This document shows, in pieces, positions 7,725 to 14,192 of a DNA stretch of 16,637 bases. The DNA is from Oscillospiraceae bacterium (GTDB taxonomy: Bacteria; Bacillota; Clostridia; Oscillospirales; Oscillospiraceae). Every line of letters begins with the position of its first letter. Position 1 is the first letter of the stretch. The notes under the pieces are model-generated. The model was not told where the DNA came from. It saw only the letters and a program-made list of their open reading frames with translations, and made no database searches. A program made the translations under genes and the position numbers. The DNA lies in assembly GCA_017405545.1 (NCBI GenBank), contig JAFRAF010000239.1, forward strand, positions 1 to 16,637, read 5' to 3'.

Positions 7725-7850
7725 TATGTATTTCACTATAGAATTTAACAATTTAATGAAATTAACGCATCAGCCATTACTTGAAATCACCCAAAAATCC
7801 GGGGCGGGCCATTATTCACCCCGCTCCGCAAACCGCTCCCCCGCGCGAAC

Positions 7851-7910
7851 GCGCATTTATAGAAATAATCTATAATACATGCGCGTCTATAGAAAACATC
7901 TATTTTACAC
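7851..7910. repeat. Two tandem 30-bp repeats with ATAGA-N5-TCTAT dyads (putative operator)
   Basis: Units 7851-7880 and 7881-7910 agree at 23 of 30 positions. Each holds an inverted repeat with a 5-nt spacer: TATAGA-AATAA-TCTATA (7858-7874) and TATAGA-AAACA-TCTATT (7888-7904). The two dyads are exactly 30 bp apart, about three helical turns, as expected for cooperative binding by a dimeric regulator on one DNA face. The second dyad ends on the first base of the -35 hexamer of yedF. A partial third copy starts at 7920. Further TCTAT motifs lie at 7706, 7712 and 7721, and a TCTATA-N10-TATAGA pair spans 7721-7742. The regulator is not identified. Confidence 0.6.
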
Positions 7911-7932
7911 CCTTTTGCGGCACGTCTATAAT
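7904..7932 (+). promoter_or_regulatory. Sigma-A promoter of yedF
   Basis: TTTACA (7904-7909), a 17-bp spacer, TATAAT (7927-7932): five of six and six of six matches to consensus. Transcription would start near 7939, leaving a leader of about 40 nt with AGGAGG at 7965-7970, 8 nt before the ATG. Confidence 0.8.
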
Positions 7933-7978
7933 GAAATAAATGCTTTTATAAAATCAAAGTGTACAGGAGGGCTTTATT

Positions 7979-8572
7979 ATGTTTCTTGACGCAATGGGCA
8001 AAGCATGTCCCATGCCCGTTATCATGGCAAAGAAAGAGCTTGACGCCGGATGCGGTGATCTTATAATAGCTGTGGACAACCCCACGGCGGTACAGAACCT
8101 CACAAGGCTGGCAAACGACAAGGGCCTGAGCGTGGAGACCGAACAGAACGGCGGCGAATACCGCGTCCACATCGTCGGCGACCCCTCTGCCGCTCCGGCT
8201 GAGGATGCTCCCGCTCCCGCCGCCCCCAAGGGCAACGGCTACGCGGTGTTCTTCGGCAAGGACCATGTGGGCGAGGGCGAAGGCGAGCTGGGCTACAATC
8301 TGGCCAAGATGGCCATCTACACCCTCAGCCAGTCCGACGAGCTGCCCGCCTCCATGCTCTTCATGAACAGCGGCGTAAAGCTGGTCACCGGGGACGAGCC
8401 CCAGATCATCGACAGCCTCAACGATATGATCGCTCAGGGCGTGCAGGTCCTGGTATGCGGCACCTGCCTGAATTTCTACGGCATCGCCGATCAGCTCAAG
8501 GTGGGCGTGGTCAGCAACATGTACGACATTCTGGGCAAAATGCAGAGCGCCGACAAGGTCATCACTCTGTAA
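7979..8572 (+). CDS. yedF: YedF, TusA/DsrE-like selenium-metabolism-associated protein
   Basis: 197 residues in two domains. Residues 1-68 are a TusA/SirA-like fold with the family CPMP motif: Cys10 in KACPMPVIMAKKEL. A Pro/Ala linker follows (68-84). Residues 85-197 are a DsrE/F-like domain ending in LVCGTCLNFYGI (Cys160, Cys163) and VGVVSNMYDIL. This two-domain arrangement is the sulfurtransferase-like YedF family, which is known from comparative genomics to co-occur with selenium donor (SelD) systems, although its biochemical role is not settled. The start has an ideal AGGAGG 8 nt upstream. No selD or other selenium gene is visible in the window, and no UGA-recoded gene was noticed. The promoter is flanked by a repeat array, suggesting specific regulation. 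Confidence 0.93.
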   Translation: MFLDAMGKACPMPVIMAKKELDAGCGDLIIAVDNPTAVQNLTRLANDKGLSVETEQNGGEYRVHIVGDPSAAPAEDAPAPAAPKGNGYAVFFGKDHVGEGEGELGYNLAKMAIYTLSQSDELPASMLFMNSGVKLVTGDEPQIIDSLNDMIAQGVQVLVCGTCLNFYGIADQLKVGVVSNMYDILGKMQSADKVITL

Positions 8573-8604
8573 ACAAATCAGACAATTCAAATCAACTCCT
8601 CTCT

Positions 8605-8646
8605 TTCCCCGGCGGGGCAAAAAGTCCTGCCGGGGAATAATTTGTC
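8605..8646 (+). terminator. Probable terminator of yedF
   Basis: A 9-bp perfect outer stem TTCCCCGGC (8605-8613) / GCCGGGGAA (8629-8637), with further imperfect pairing inside, followed by the weakly T-rich ATAATTTGT. Confidence 0.6.
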
Positions 8647-8710
8647 CCGGAGCCCCCTTATCCTTGAAAAGTGCGCGGCAGCCTGCCCCTCATGCCGGAA
8701 AAGAAAATGT

Positions 8711-8739
8711 TTCTCTTTTGTCCCGATTTATGTTATTAT
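8711..8739 (+). promoter_or_regulatory. Extended -10 promoter of the DUF6506-like gene
   Basis: TG, one base, then TATTAT (8734-8739), with a poor -35 candidate TTCTCT (8711-8716) 17 bp upstream. The leader (about 8746-8813) contains a small hairpin formed by CGGGG and CCCCG near 8753-8772. Confidence 0.5.
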
Positions 8740-8813
8740 ATCCATAAGGGGTCGGGGGAGCTCAAATCCCCGGCCGAAACACGATAGAATTTTTAAAACG
8801 GGAGGATCCGATC

Positions 8814-9119
8814 ATGAAATTTGAATGTGCCTTTATCTACGTGGGCCCCGACTGCGATCCGGCCAAGGACCGAGCCGTGATTGAGGGCGAGAAAGTCAAC
8901 ATGAACGTCATCGGCTGCACCAACTACGCCCAGGCCGAGGAGATCGCCAAGGAAATGGCGGCCAAGGGCTGCTCCGCGGTGGAGCTCTGCGCCGGCTTCG
9001 GCAACGACGGCATAGCGCGCATCAAGAAGGCCGTGGGCCCCGGCGTGGCTGTCGGCGCTGTGAAATTCGATTTCCACCCCGCCTTCGGCTTCAAGAGCGG
9101 CGACGAGCTCTTCGGATAA
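8814..9119 (+). CDS. DUF6506-like small protein
   Basis: 101 residues. The start ATG at 8814 has GGGAGG ending 8 nt upstream. The pattern resembles what I recall as DUF6506: an opening strand (MKFECAFIYVG), DPAKDRAVIE, NVIGCTNYAQAEEIAKEMAAKGCSAVELCAGFG (34-63), then VGAVKFDF. The centre suggests an alpha/beta fold with a conserved ELCxGFG loop at 57-63. There are five Cys (5, 14, 35, 53, 59). No catalytic function is known. It follows yedF on the same strand after a terminator-like stem, with its own promoter, so it is a neighbour and not clearly an operon partner. Confidence 0.8.
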   Translation: MKFECAFIYVGPDCDPAKDRAVIEGEKVNMNVIGCTNYAQAEEIAKEMAAKGCSAVELCAGFGNDGIARIKKAVGPGVAVGAVKFDFHPAFGFKSGDELFG

Positions 9120-9173
9120 GCAGGACGCATAAACCGGCGGCGGCCGCAATGGCCGCAAATAACAGACAAAGGC

Positions 9174-9215
9174 GGCCTCCGCTTTCCCCGACGGCACATG
9201 CGGGGACCGGAGGCC
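9174..9215 (+). other. Stem-loop covering the ribosome-binding region of the HAD gene
   Basis: GGCCTCCG (9174-9181) pairs with CGGAGGCC (9208-9215), and inside it CCCCG (9186-9190) with CGGGG (9201-9205). It lacks a T-run. The only Shine-Dalgarno-like bases of the next gene (GGAGG at 9209-9213) lie in the 3' arm, 13-20 nt before the ATG at 9229. It may be a terminator of the DUF6506-like gene lacking a tail, or it may restrain translation of the HAD gene. Confidence 0.5.
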
Positions 9216-9228
9216 GGGTCATATATCT

Positions 9229-10089
9229 ATGGAAAACAATCACAAGCTGAAAGCCGAAACCCGGCTGCTGGCTCTGGATCTGGACGGGACCCTTCTGACG
9301 GATGAAAAGCAGCTCACCCCCCGGGGGGCCGAGTCCGTACACCGGGCGGTGGAGTCGGGCATAACGGTCGCCCTCGTGACTGGCCGCCCTCTGTCCGGGA
9401 TACCTGAGCCTGTCATGGCCCTGCCGGGCATACGCTACGTCATCACCTCAAACGGGGCGATCACCACCGACCTGCAAAGCGGCAAAAAGCTGCGCACGGC
9501 CTGCATCGACCGGGCCGCCGCGCGGGAGATAGCCCGCATACCCATGGAGCGAGACCTGGTCCACAGCGCATTCATCGACGGGGCAGGCTACTGCGAGCCG
9601 CACTATTTCGAGCTCCAGTGGCAGTTCTTCGCCGGAAAGCCCCAGGAGTCCTACATCAGGGCCAGCAGGAGGCGGACCGACGACCTCATATCCCTTATGG
9701 ACGGCAGCGAGGCCGGTGTGGAAAACATCTGGTTCATCACCCGCAGCCGGTCTGAGCGCAACGAGCTGGCCGAAATGATAAACAGCCGCTGGGACGTGAA
9801 GACCGTGCTGACCACCCCCACGGACGTGGAGGTGGGCGACCCCGGGGCGGACAAGGGCCTGGCCCTCAGGGAGCTAAGCGAATCTCTGGGCATCGACCGG
9901 AACGGCATCGTGGCCATCGGCGACAACGACAACGATCTGGGCATGCTGAAGGCCGCGGGCACCGCCGTTGCCATGGGCAACGCCCTGAAAAGAGTCAAGG
10001 AGATAGCGGATATCATCACGGACTCCAACGACGAGGACGGGGCCGCGAAGGTCATAGAGTGGCTGGCGGAGGAGAAGCTGCGCCGCTGA
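9229..10089 (+). CDS. Cof-type HAD-IIB family phosphatase
   Basis: 286 residues, the normal length. The four HAD motifs are present: LALDLDGTLL with nucleophile Asp17 and Asp19 (motif I), VALVTGRP near 47-54 (motif II), ADKGLAL with Lys near 209 (motif III), and IGDNDND near 230-236 (motif IV). The middle region (about 85-195) is the C2-type cap of the Cof/YbiV group, whose members dephosphorylate sugar phosphates, FMN or pyridoxal phosphate; the substrate is not predictable. ATG 9229 is the only nearby start. Its ribosome site is poor: GGAGG is 15 nt away and inside a stem-loop. It ends convergent to the importer operon. Confidence 0.93.
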   Translation: MENNHKLKAETRLLALDLDGTLLTDEKQLTPRGAESVHRAVESGITVALVTGRPLSGIPEPVMALPGIRYVITSNGAITTDLQSGKKLRTACIDRAAAREIARIPMERDLVHSAFIDGAGYCEPHYFELQWQFFAGKPQESYIRASRRRTDDLISLMDGSEAGVENIWFITRSRSERNELAEMINSRWDVKTVLTTPTDVEVGDPGADKGLALRELSESLGIDRNGIVAIGDNDNDLGMLKAAGTAVAMGNALKRVKEIADIITDSNDEDGAAKVIEWLAEEKLRR

Positions 10090-10249
10090 GAGGGAAAACA
10101 ACAGAAGCAAATACACAACCGGACGCATAAATGGCGCGCTGCGAAAGCGGCGCGCCTGATTGCAGACAAAGCCATGCGGAAGAGTTTAAATCTGCTTGGG
10201 GGATTGTGAAGGGGGGCCGCCGGTCCCCCCTTCACGTTTGATCCCATGT

Positions 10250-10283
10250 AAAAATGGGGGCTTATCAATAAGTCCCCATTTTT
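10250..10283. terminator. Bidirectional terminator between HAD gene and livF
   Basis: AAAAATGGGG (10250-10259) pairs with CCCCATTTTT (10274-10283), continued by an inner G-T pair and CTTA/TAAG around a TCAA loop. The A-run and T-run let it act on both strands, fitting its place between converging genes. Confidence 0.88.
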
Positions 10284-10311
10284 GCGCTCAAGCTGTTAAC
10301 AGCTTGAACGC
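10284..10311. repeat. Near-perfect 28-nt palindrome beside the bidirectional terminator
   Basis: The core CAAGCTGTTAACAGCTTG (10289-10306) is a perfect 18-bp palindrome, extended by a T-A pair and by GCG/CGC after one mismatch. As RNA it would be a tight hairpin next to the terminator; as DNA it would be a symmetric protein site. Confidence 0.6.
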
Positions 10312-10364
10312 GCCGCTTTCGCGTCGCGCCTGATTATTATTGTATTTTTTGACGGATACGGGTA

Positions 10365-11078
10365 TCAGTGCTTGCCCAGATAGGCGGCCTTCACGGAGTC
10401 GTCGGCCAGCAGCTGGCTGCCGGGCCCGCTCATGGTGATGCGGCCCGTCTCCATGACGTAGCCCGTGTGGGCGGTTTTAAGGGCCATGTTGGCGTTCTGC
10501 TCGATCAGCAGGATGGTGACGCCCTGCTTGTTTATCTCCCTTATGATGTCGAATATGCCCCTTACTATGATGGGGGCGAGGCCCAGGCTGGGCTCGTCCA
10601 TCATGATGACCTTGGGGCGGCTCATAAGAGCCCGGCCTACGGCCAGCATCTGCTGCTCGCCGCCGGAGAGCGTGCCGCCCGCCTGCCAGGAGCGCTCCTT
10701 TAAGCGGGGGAACAGGTCATAGACCCAGTTCAAGTCGTCGGTGATATTGTCGTTTCGGAGGTAAGCGCCCATTTTCAGGTTCTCCAGCACGGTCAGGTCC
10801 GGGAAAATGCGCCGTCCCTCGGGCACCATGGTGATGCCCTTTTTCACTATGTTGGTGGGATTTTCGCCGGTGATGTCCTCACCCTGCAGGATGATGCTGC
10901 CTCCGGCCGGCTTTACAAGTCCGGCGATGGTGCGCAGGGTGCTGCTCTTTCCCGCTCCGTTGGCGCCGATAAGGGTGACTATGTCCCCCTCGTTCACGTC
11001 AAAGGAGATGCCCTTGACGGCCTCTATGCCTCCGTAATTGACCTTAAGGTCCTTGATGCTGAGAATAGTATTACTCAT
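10365..11078 (-). CDS. livF: Branched-chain amino acid-type ABC transporter ATPase LivF
   Basis: 237 residues. One of two ATPases powering a high-affinity hydrophobic or branched-chain amino acid (or amide/urea) importer. Walker A GANGAGKS (38-45), MVPEGRRIFPDLTVLENL (the LivF-type Q-loop region), signature LSGGEQQ (137-143), Walker B VIMMDEPSLGL (157-167) and LLIEQNANMALK, where Gln stands at the H-loop position as is usual in LivF. It ends with the family YLGKH-like tail. Its ATG overlaps the natural stop of livG by 8 nt (ATGAGTAA, 11078-11071), implying translational coupling; the amber codon in livG could therefore reduce livF translation. It is the last gene of the operon, before the bidirectional terminator. 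Confidence 0.96.
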   Translation of the reverse strand: MSNTILSIKDLKVNYGGIEAVKGISFDVNEGDIVTLIGANGAGKSSTLRTIAGLVKPAGGSIILQGEDITGENPTNIVKKGITMVPEGRRIFPDLTVLENLKMGAYLRNDNITDDLNWVYDLFPRLKERSWQAGGTLSGGEQQMLAVGRALMSRPKVIMMDEPSLGLAPIIVRGIFDIIREINKQGVTILLIEQNANMALKTAHTGYVMETGRITMSGPGSQLLADDSVKAAYLGKH

Positions 11079-11253
11079 CCTCGACCACCCCCAGATACGC
11101 GTCTATAACGTGCGGATTCGCCTGTACCTCCTCAGGCGTGCCTGTGGCAATCAGCTTGCCGAAGTCTATGACGTAGATTCGGTCTGAGAACTGCATGACC
11201 AGGTCCAGATGGTGCTCTAGCATGAATATGGTCAGGTCGTACTCGTCCGTGAT
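11071..11253 (-). pseudogene. livG: C-terminal 60 codons of livG downstream of the in-frame amber codon
   Basis: Continuing in the same frame past TAG at 11256-11254 gives 60 codons before TAA at 11073-11071. They read as a well-preserved LivG end: ITDEYDLTIFMLEHHLDLVM contains the H-loop region, followed by QFSDRIYVIDFGKLIATG, TPEEVQANPHVIDAYLG and VVEDE. No further stop, frameshift or decay is visible. The stretch has no start codon with a ribosome site of its own, so it would only be made by readthrough or from an unmutated allele. Confidence 0.85.
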
Positions 11254-11955
11254 CTACACGATGAACTCGCCCAGCTCCTGGGTCTCCTGGGGGTTCATGC
11301 CCGCCGCCGGCTCGTCAAGGAGCAGAAGGGTGGGGTCGGTGGCCAGAGCTCTGGCTATCTCAAGGCGGCGCTGCAGGCCGTAGGGCAGGCTGGTGGCCAG
11401 CTCGTCCTTGAAGCGGGCGAGGCCCTGCTCCTCCAGAAGCGCCAGGGTCTCCTCACGCATGCGCCGCTCCTCCGCGGCGGAAATGCGCAGGGTGGCCGAG
11501 AACACGTTGTGCTTTGCCCGCACATGCTTGGCGGTCAGCACGTTGTCGAACACGGTCATGGACTTCCACAGACGGATGTTCTGGAAGGTCCTGGCTATGC
11601 CCAGTTGGGTTATCTTGTCCGGGGTGGGGCTGACGACGGTCTCGTGTATGTATTTCTCGGCGTTTTCGCCCTTGTAGCCCTTTTTCATTTTGCCGTTCGG
11701 CTTGTTGGCCACGATGACCTTGCCGTTGAAGCTTATGCGGCCGTTGGTGGGCTCGTAAACTCCGGTGATGCAGTTGAAGGCGGTGGTCTTTCCCGCGCCG
11801 TTGGGGCCGATAAGGGCCACTATCTCGCCCTTGTTGACCTCAAGGGACAGGTTGTTCACGGCCACGACTCCGCCGAACTGCATGGTCACATCCTCAAGGC
11901 GAAGGACATTGGGTGCGGTTTTCTCACTTGTTTTGGGTGTGTTGTTATCACTCAT
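11254..11955 (-). CDS. livG: Branched-chain amino acid-type ABC transporter ATPase LivG, interrupted by an amber stop
   Basis: 233 residues up to TAG at 11256-11254; 294 positions if that codon is read through. Walker A GPNGAGKTT (50-58), GIARTFQNIRLWKSMTVFDNV (119-139), signature-type LPYGLQRRLEIARAL (190-204), Walker B LLLLDEPAAGMNPQET (210-224). The frame stops after GEFIV, before the H-loop His and the LivG tail, which follow in frame. The truncated protein would be expected to have poor ATPase coupling. Residues about 80-117 hold an extra Lys-rich segment of some 25-30 residues relative to usual LivG. The start is ATG 11955, within ATGAGTGA overlapping the livM stop; GGGGGTG lies just upstream, and the GTG at 11964 is too close to that site. 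Confidence 0.9.
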   Translation of the reverse strand: MSDNNTPKTSEKTAPNVLRLEDVTMQFGGVVAVNNLSLEVNKGEIVALIGPNGAGKTTAFNCITGVYEPTNGRISFNGKVIVANKPNGKMKKGYKGENAEKYIHETVVSPTPDKITQLGIARTFQNIRLWKSMTVFDNVLTAKHVRAKHNVFSATLRISAAEERRMREETLALLEEQGLARFKDELATSLPYGLQRRLEIARALATDPTLLLLDEPAAGMNPQETQELGEFIV

Positions 11956-13186
11956 TTCCTTCACCCCCTTCCGCCGCAGCGGCAGCGGCGACAGCTTTTT
12001 TCGCTTTTCGCCGCTTTGCCCCGAATGGATCTTTCAGGAATCCTCCTATGCCCTTGAAGCTGATCTCCTTGTCGCCCATGATGCCCTTTGAGAAGAAGAG
12101 CACGATGACCATGATGACCACGGAGAAGACGACCTTGCGGAAGCCGTCGCGGAAGAAGGGCACCGGCACGATTCCGAAGAGGGAGCCGCTGTCCAGAAAA
12201 CGCAGCCACCACTCGTTGCAGGCGATGAACAGGAAGGAGGCTATGCAACTGCCCGAGATGGAGCCTATTCCGCCTATTACCACGATGAGCAGTATCTCAT
12301 AGGTCATGGCCGTCTTGAAGGCCATGGCCTGTATGGTGGTCTGGTACATGGCCAGCAGGGCACCGCCCGCTCCCGCGAAGAAGGAGCTGATTATGAAGGA
12401 CATCTGCTTGTGCTTGAACAGGTTGATGCCCATAGCCTCGGCCGCTATCTCGTCGTCGCGTATGGCCTTGAAGGCCCGGCCGTAGGAGGAGTTTATCAGC
12501 AGTATGATAAACAGTATACACAGCATGGCTATGAACACCGGGAAAATGCTGGTGAACTTTATCACGTTTCCGCCGATGTTGATGTTCATGTCGGTGAAGG
12601 CCGTGTATTTGCGCAACTGGTATGAGCCGTTGGTTATCTTGCCCAGCTTGTCCCACTGGAACACGGCGCGGATTATCTCCGCGAAGCCCAGGGTGGCTAT
12701 GGCCAGATAGTCGGATTTAAGTCTGAGTACCGGTATGCCTATCAGGGCGGCGAATATGCCCGCGATGATGCCGGCGATGATTATGCATATTATGGCGCCG
12801 AAGAAGCTGCCCGCGCTCTGCCCGATGACGCCCTGGAGCATCTCGGGTATGGAGAAATGTATGTTGGTGCCGCCGGAATACTGGTACACGGCCTCTCTGT
12901 ACTCATCGGGTATGCTGAGCATGGCGTACACATACGCGCCGATGAGCATGAAGCCCGCCTGACCCAGGCTGAACAGACCGGTGAAGCCGTTCAGCAGGTT
13001 CATGGACACGCAGACCAGCGCGAAGATGGAGCTCTTCTGCAGGACGGGTATCAGCATGGTGGTAAAGGAATTGCGGGGCAGATAGTTGTCAAGAAGAAAC
13101 AGCAGCACATAAAATGCCACAAGGCAGATGATCGCTATAAAATTCTCCGTCTTCTTTTCGGAGCGTGGTTTCAAAGTTTTTTCCAT
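11948..13186 (-). CDS. livM: Branched-chain amino acid-type ABC transporter permease LivM
   Basis: 412 residues. One of two membrane subunits of the importer. Many membrane spans are visible, beginning with NFIAIICLVAFYVLLFLL (about 15-32). Family motifs: NLLNGFTGLFSLGQAGFMLIGAYVYA, GIPVLRLKSDYLAIATLGFAEI, and the EAA-type cytoplasmic loop GRAFKAIRDDEIAAEAMGIN that contacts the ATPases, followed by FFAGAGGALLAM and IGGIGSISGS. The C-terminus is unusual: after the last span comes a basic then Ala-rich tail (KRRKAKKA, eight or so Ala, GGEGNE). The start ATG 13186 has GAGGTG about 6 nt upstream and follows the livH stop by 10 nt; an earlier frame extension to 13222 lies inside livH. The stop overlaps the livG start. 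Confidence 0.95.
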   Translation of the reverse strand: MEKTLKPRSEKKTENFIAIICLVAFYVLLFLLDNYLPRNSFTTMLIPVLQKSSIFALVCVSMNLLNGFTGLFSLGQAGFMLIGAYVYAMLSIPDEYREAVYQYSGGTNIHFSIPEMLQGVIGQSAGSFFGAIICIIIAGIIAGIFAALIGIPVLRLKSDYLAIATLGFAEIIRAVFQWDKLGKITNGSYQLRKYTAFTDMNINIGGNVIKFTSIFPVFIAMLCILFIILLINSSYGRAFKAIRDDEIAAEAMGINLFKHKQMSFIISSFFAGAGGALLAMYQTTIQAMAFKTAMTYEILLIVVIGGIGSISGSCIASFLFIACNEWWLRFLDSGSLFGIVPVPFFRDGFRKVVFSVVIMVIVLFFSKGIMGDKEISFKGIGGFLKDPFGAKRRKAKKAVAAAAAAEGGEGNE

Positions 13187-13196
13187 AGCCTTCACC

Positions 13197-14084
13197 TCAT
13201 ACCTTATCCGTGGCCTTCTCACCGAATATACCGGTGGGCTTGACCATGAGAATGACTATCAGCAGAGCGAACGAGAAGGCGTCGGAAAAAGTGGTCCAGC
13301 CGAGTCCCTTTATAATGTTCTCGCAGATACCGATGATGAACGCGCCGATCACCGCGCCGGGGATGGAGCCTATGCCGCCGAACACCGCGGCGACGAAGGC
13401 CTTGAGTCCGGGCATGGCGCCGGAGGTCGGTATGACCGAGGAGTAGTTGGTAAAGTACAGCAGCGAACCCACGGCCGCAAGGAAGCAGCCGATGACGAAG
13501 GTGGCGCTTATGACCATGTCTATCTTTATGCCCATAAGCTGGCTCGCCTCAAAGTCCTTGGAGACCGCGCGCATAGCCATGCCGATCTTGGTGTATTTCA
13601 GGAGAAGAACAAGTATTATTACCAGCACAAGGGTGAGTATCGGCGTAACTATGGTGACCATTTTTGTGGTGGCTCCCCATATCGTCACAGACTCGGAGAG
13701 GAAGGGGATGGAGGGGTATACCTGGGGCAGACCGCCGGTGAAGTACAGGGCGCAGTTCTGCAGCAGGTAGGATACGCCGATGGCGCTTATCATTACCGAC
13801 ATGCGGGGGGCGGAACGCAGGGGCCTGTATGCCGCGCGCTCAATGAGAAAGCCCAGCACAACGGTCGCAACAAGCACCAGCGGGATGGATATGTACATGG
13901 GCATGGCCGTGGTGGCGTATATCATCACAAGACCCGCTACCATGAAAACATCGCCATGGGCGAAGTTTATAAGTCGCAACACGCCGTAAACCATGGTGTA
14001 TCCTATGGCGATCAGCGCGTACTGACCGCCCACGGATATACCGTTGAGCAAATACGCCATGTTTGTATGCAAAAATTCTATCAT
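13197..14084 (-). CDS. livH: Branched-chain amino acid-type ABC transporter permease LivH
   Basis: 295 residues, typical. It partners LivM to form the translocation channel. Motifs read: YLLNGISVGGQYALIAIGYTMVYGVLRLINFAHGDVFM near the N-terminus, a very characteristic LivH block; ERAAYRPLRSAPRMSVMISAIGVSYLLQN; the cytoplasmic coupling loop KIGMAMRAVSKDFEASQLMGI; and GLKAFVAAVFGGIGSIPGAVIGAFIIG. About eight hydrophobic segments. The start ATG 14084 has GAGGAG about 9 nt upstream. It follows the receptor gene by 108 nt, a gap with a stem-loop but no U-tract, so it is expected to be transcribed with it at a lower level. Confidence 0.96.
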   Translation of the reverse strand: MIEFLHTNMAYLLNGISVGGQYALIAIGYTMVYGVLRLINFAHGDVFMVAGLVMIYATTAMPMYISIPLVLVATVVLGFLIERAAYRPLRSAPRMSVMISAIGVSYLLQNCALYFTGGLPQVYPSIPFLSESVTIWGATTKMVTIVTPILTLVLVIILVLLLKYTKIGMAMRAVSKDFEASQLMGIKIDMVISATFVIGCFLAAVGSLLYFTNYSSVIPTSGAMPGLKAFVAAVFGGIGSIPGAVIGAFIIGICENIIKGLGWTTFSDAFSFALLIVILMVKPTGIFGEKATDKV

Positions 14085-14121
14085 TAGGTGGCGCTCCTCT
14101 GTTACTTAACCCAATACAGTC

Positions 14122-14148
14122 ATGGCGGGGGTAATGTCCCCCCGCCAT
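14122..14148 (-). other. Intercistronic stem-loop between receptor and permease genes
   Basis: ATGGCGGGGG (14122-14131) pairs with CCCCCGCCAT (14139-14148) around a 7-nt loop, 44 nt past the receptor stop codon. No T-run follows on the minus strand. In comparable operons such structures stabilise the upstream receptor mRNA or slow the polymerase, giving more receptor than permease. That role is inferred here. Confidence 0.6.
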
Positions 14149-14192
14149 AACGGTAAAAGGCATATTTCTGTTAAATAACGCTGCCGCAGGGC

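Larger units (their letters stand above)
10133..10330. repeat. 198-bp hairpin-rich block with 22-bp imperfect terminal inverted repeats
   Basis: 10133-10154 and the reverse complement of 10309-10330 match at 20 of 22 positions, sharing an unbroken 14-mer GCGAAAGCGGCGCG. The left arm also folds on itself (GGCGCGC / GCGCGCC at 10133-10139 and 10150-10156). CGCGCCTGATT recurs at 10151-10161 and 10325-10335. Inside are an 11-bp stem (GTGAAGGGGGG 10206-10216 / 10225-10235), the terminator at 10250-10283 and a palindrome at 10284-10311. No open frame of note. This may be a non-autonomous mobile repeat, a REP-like cluster, or stacked terminators. Confidence 0.5.

Noticed and set aside
7871-7876. TATAAT inside the first dyad as a second yedF promoter
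   Set aside because: No acceptable -35 at 16-18 bp upstream; the match arises from the dyad sequence.
7851-7910. CRISPR-like array
   Set aside because: Only two contiguous 30-bp units without spacers; better explained as operators.
7979-8572. Selenocysteine-encoding gene near yedF
   Set aside because: No in-frame UGA interrupting a conserved frame was found in yedF or its neighbours.
9651-10268. 205-codon minus-strand open frame opposite the HAD gene
   Set aside because: Ser/Arg-rich shadow with no ribosome site; the HAD motifs on the plus strand are complete.
11254-11964. livG interrupted by a frameshift or insertion
   Set aside because: Reading straight through TAG keeps the same frame for 60 codons to the natural stop, so only a substitution is needed.
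13128-14087. 319-codon open frame on the plus strand opposite livH
   Set aside because: Composition of His, Tyr, Gly and Arg repeats typical of antisense to a membrane protein gene; livH itself is unmistakable.
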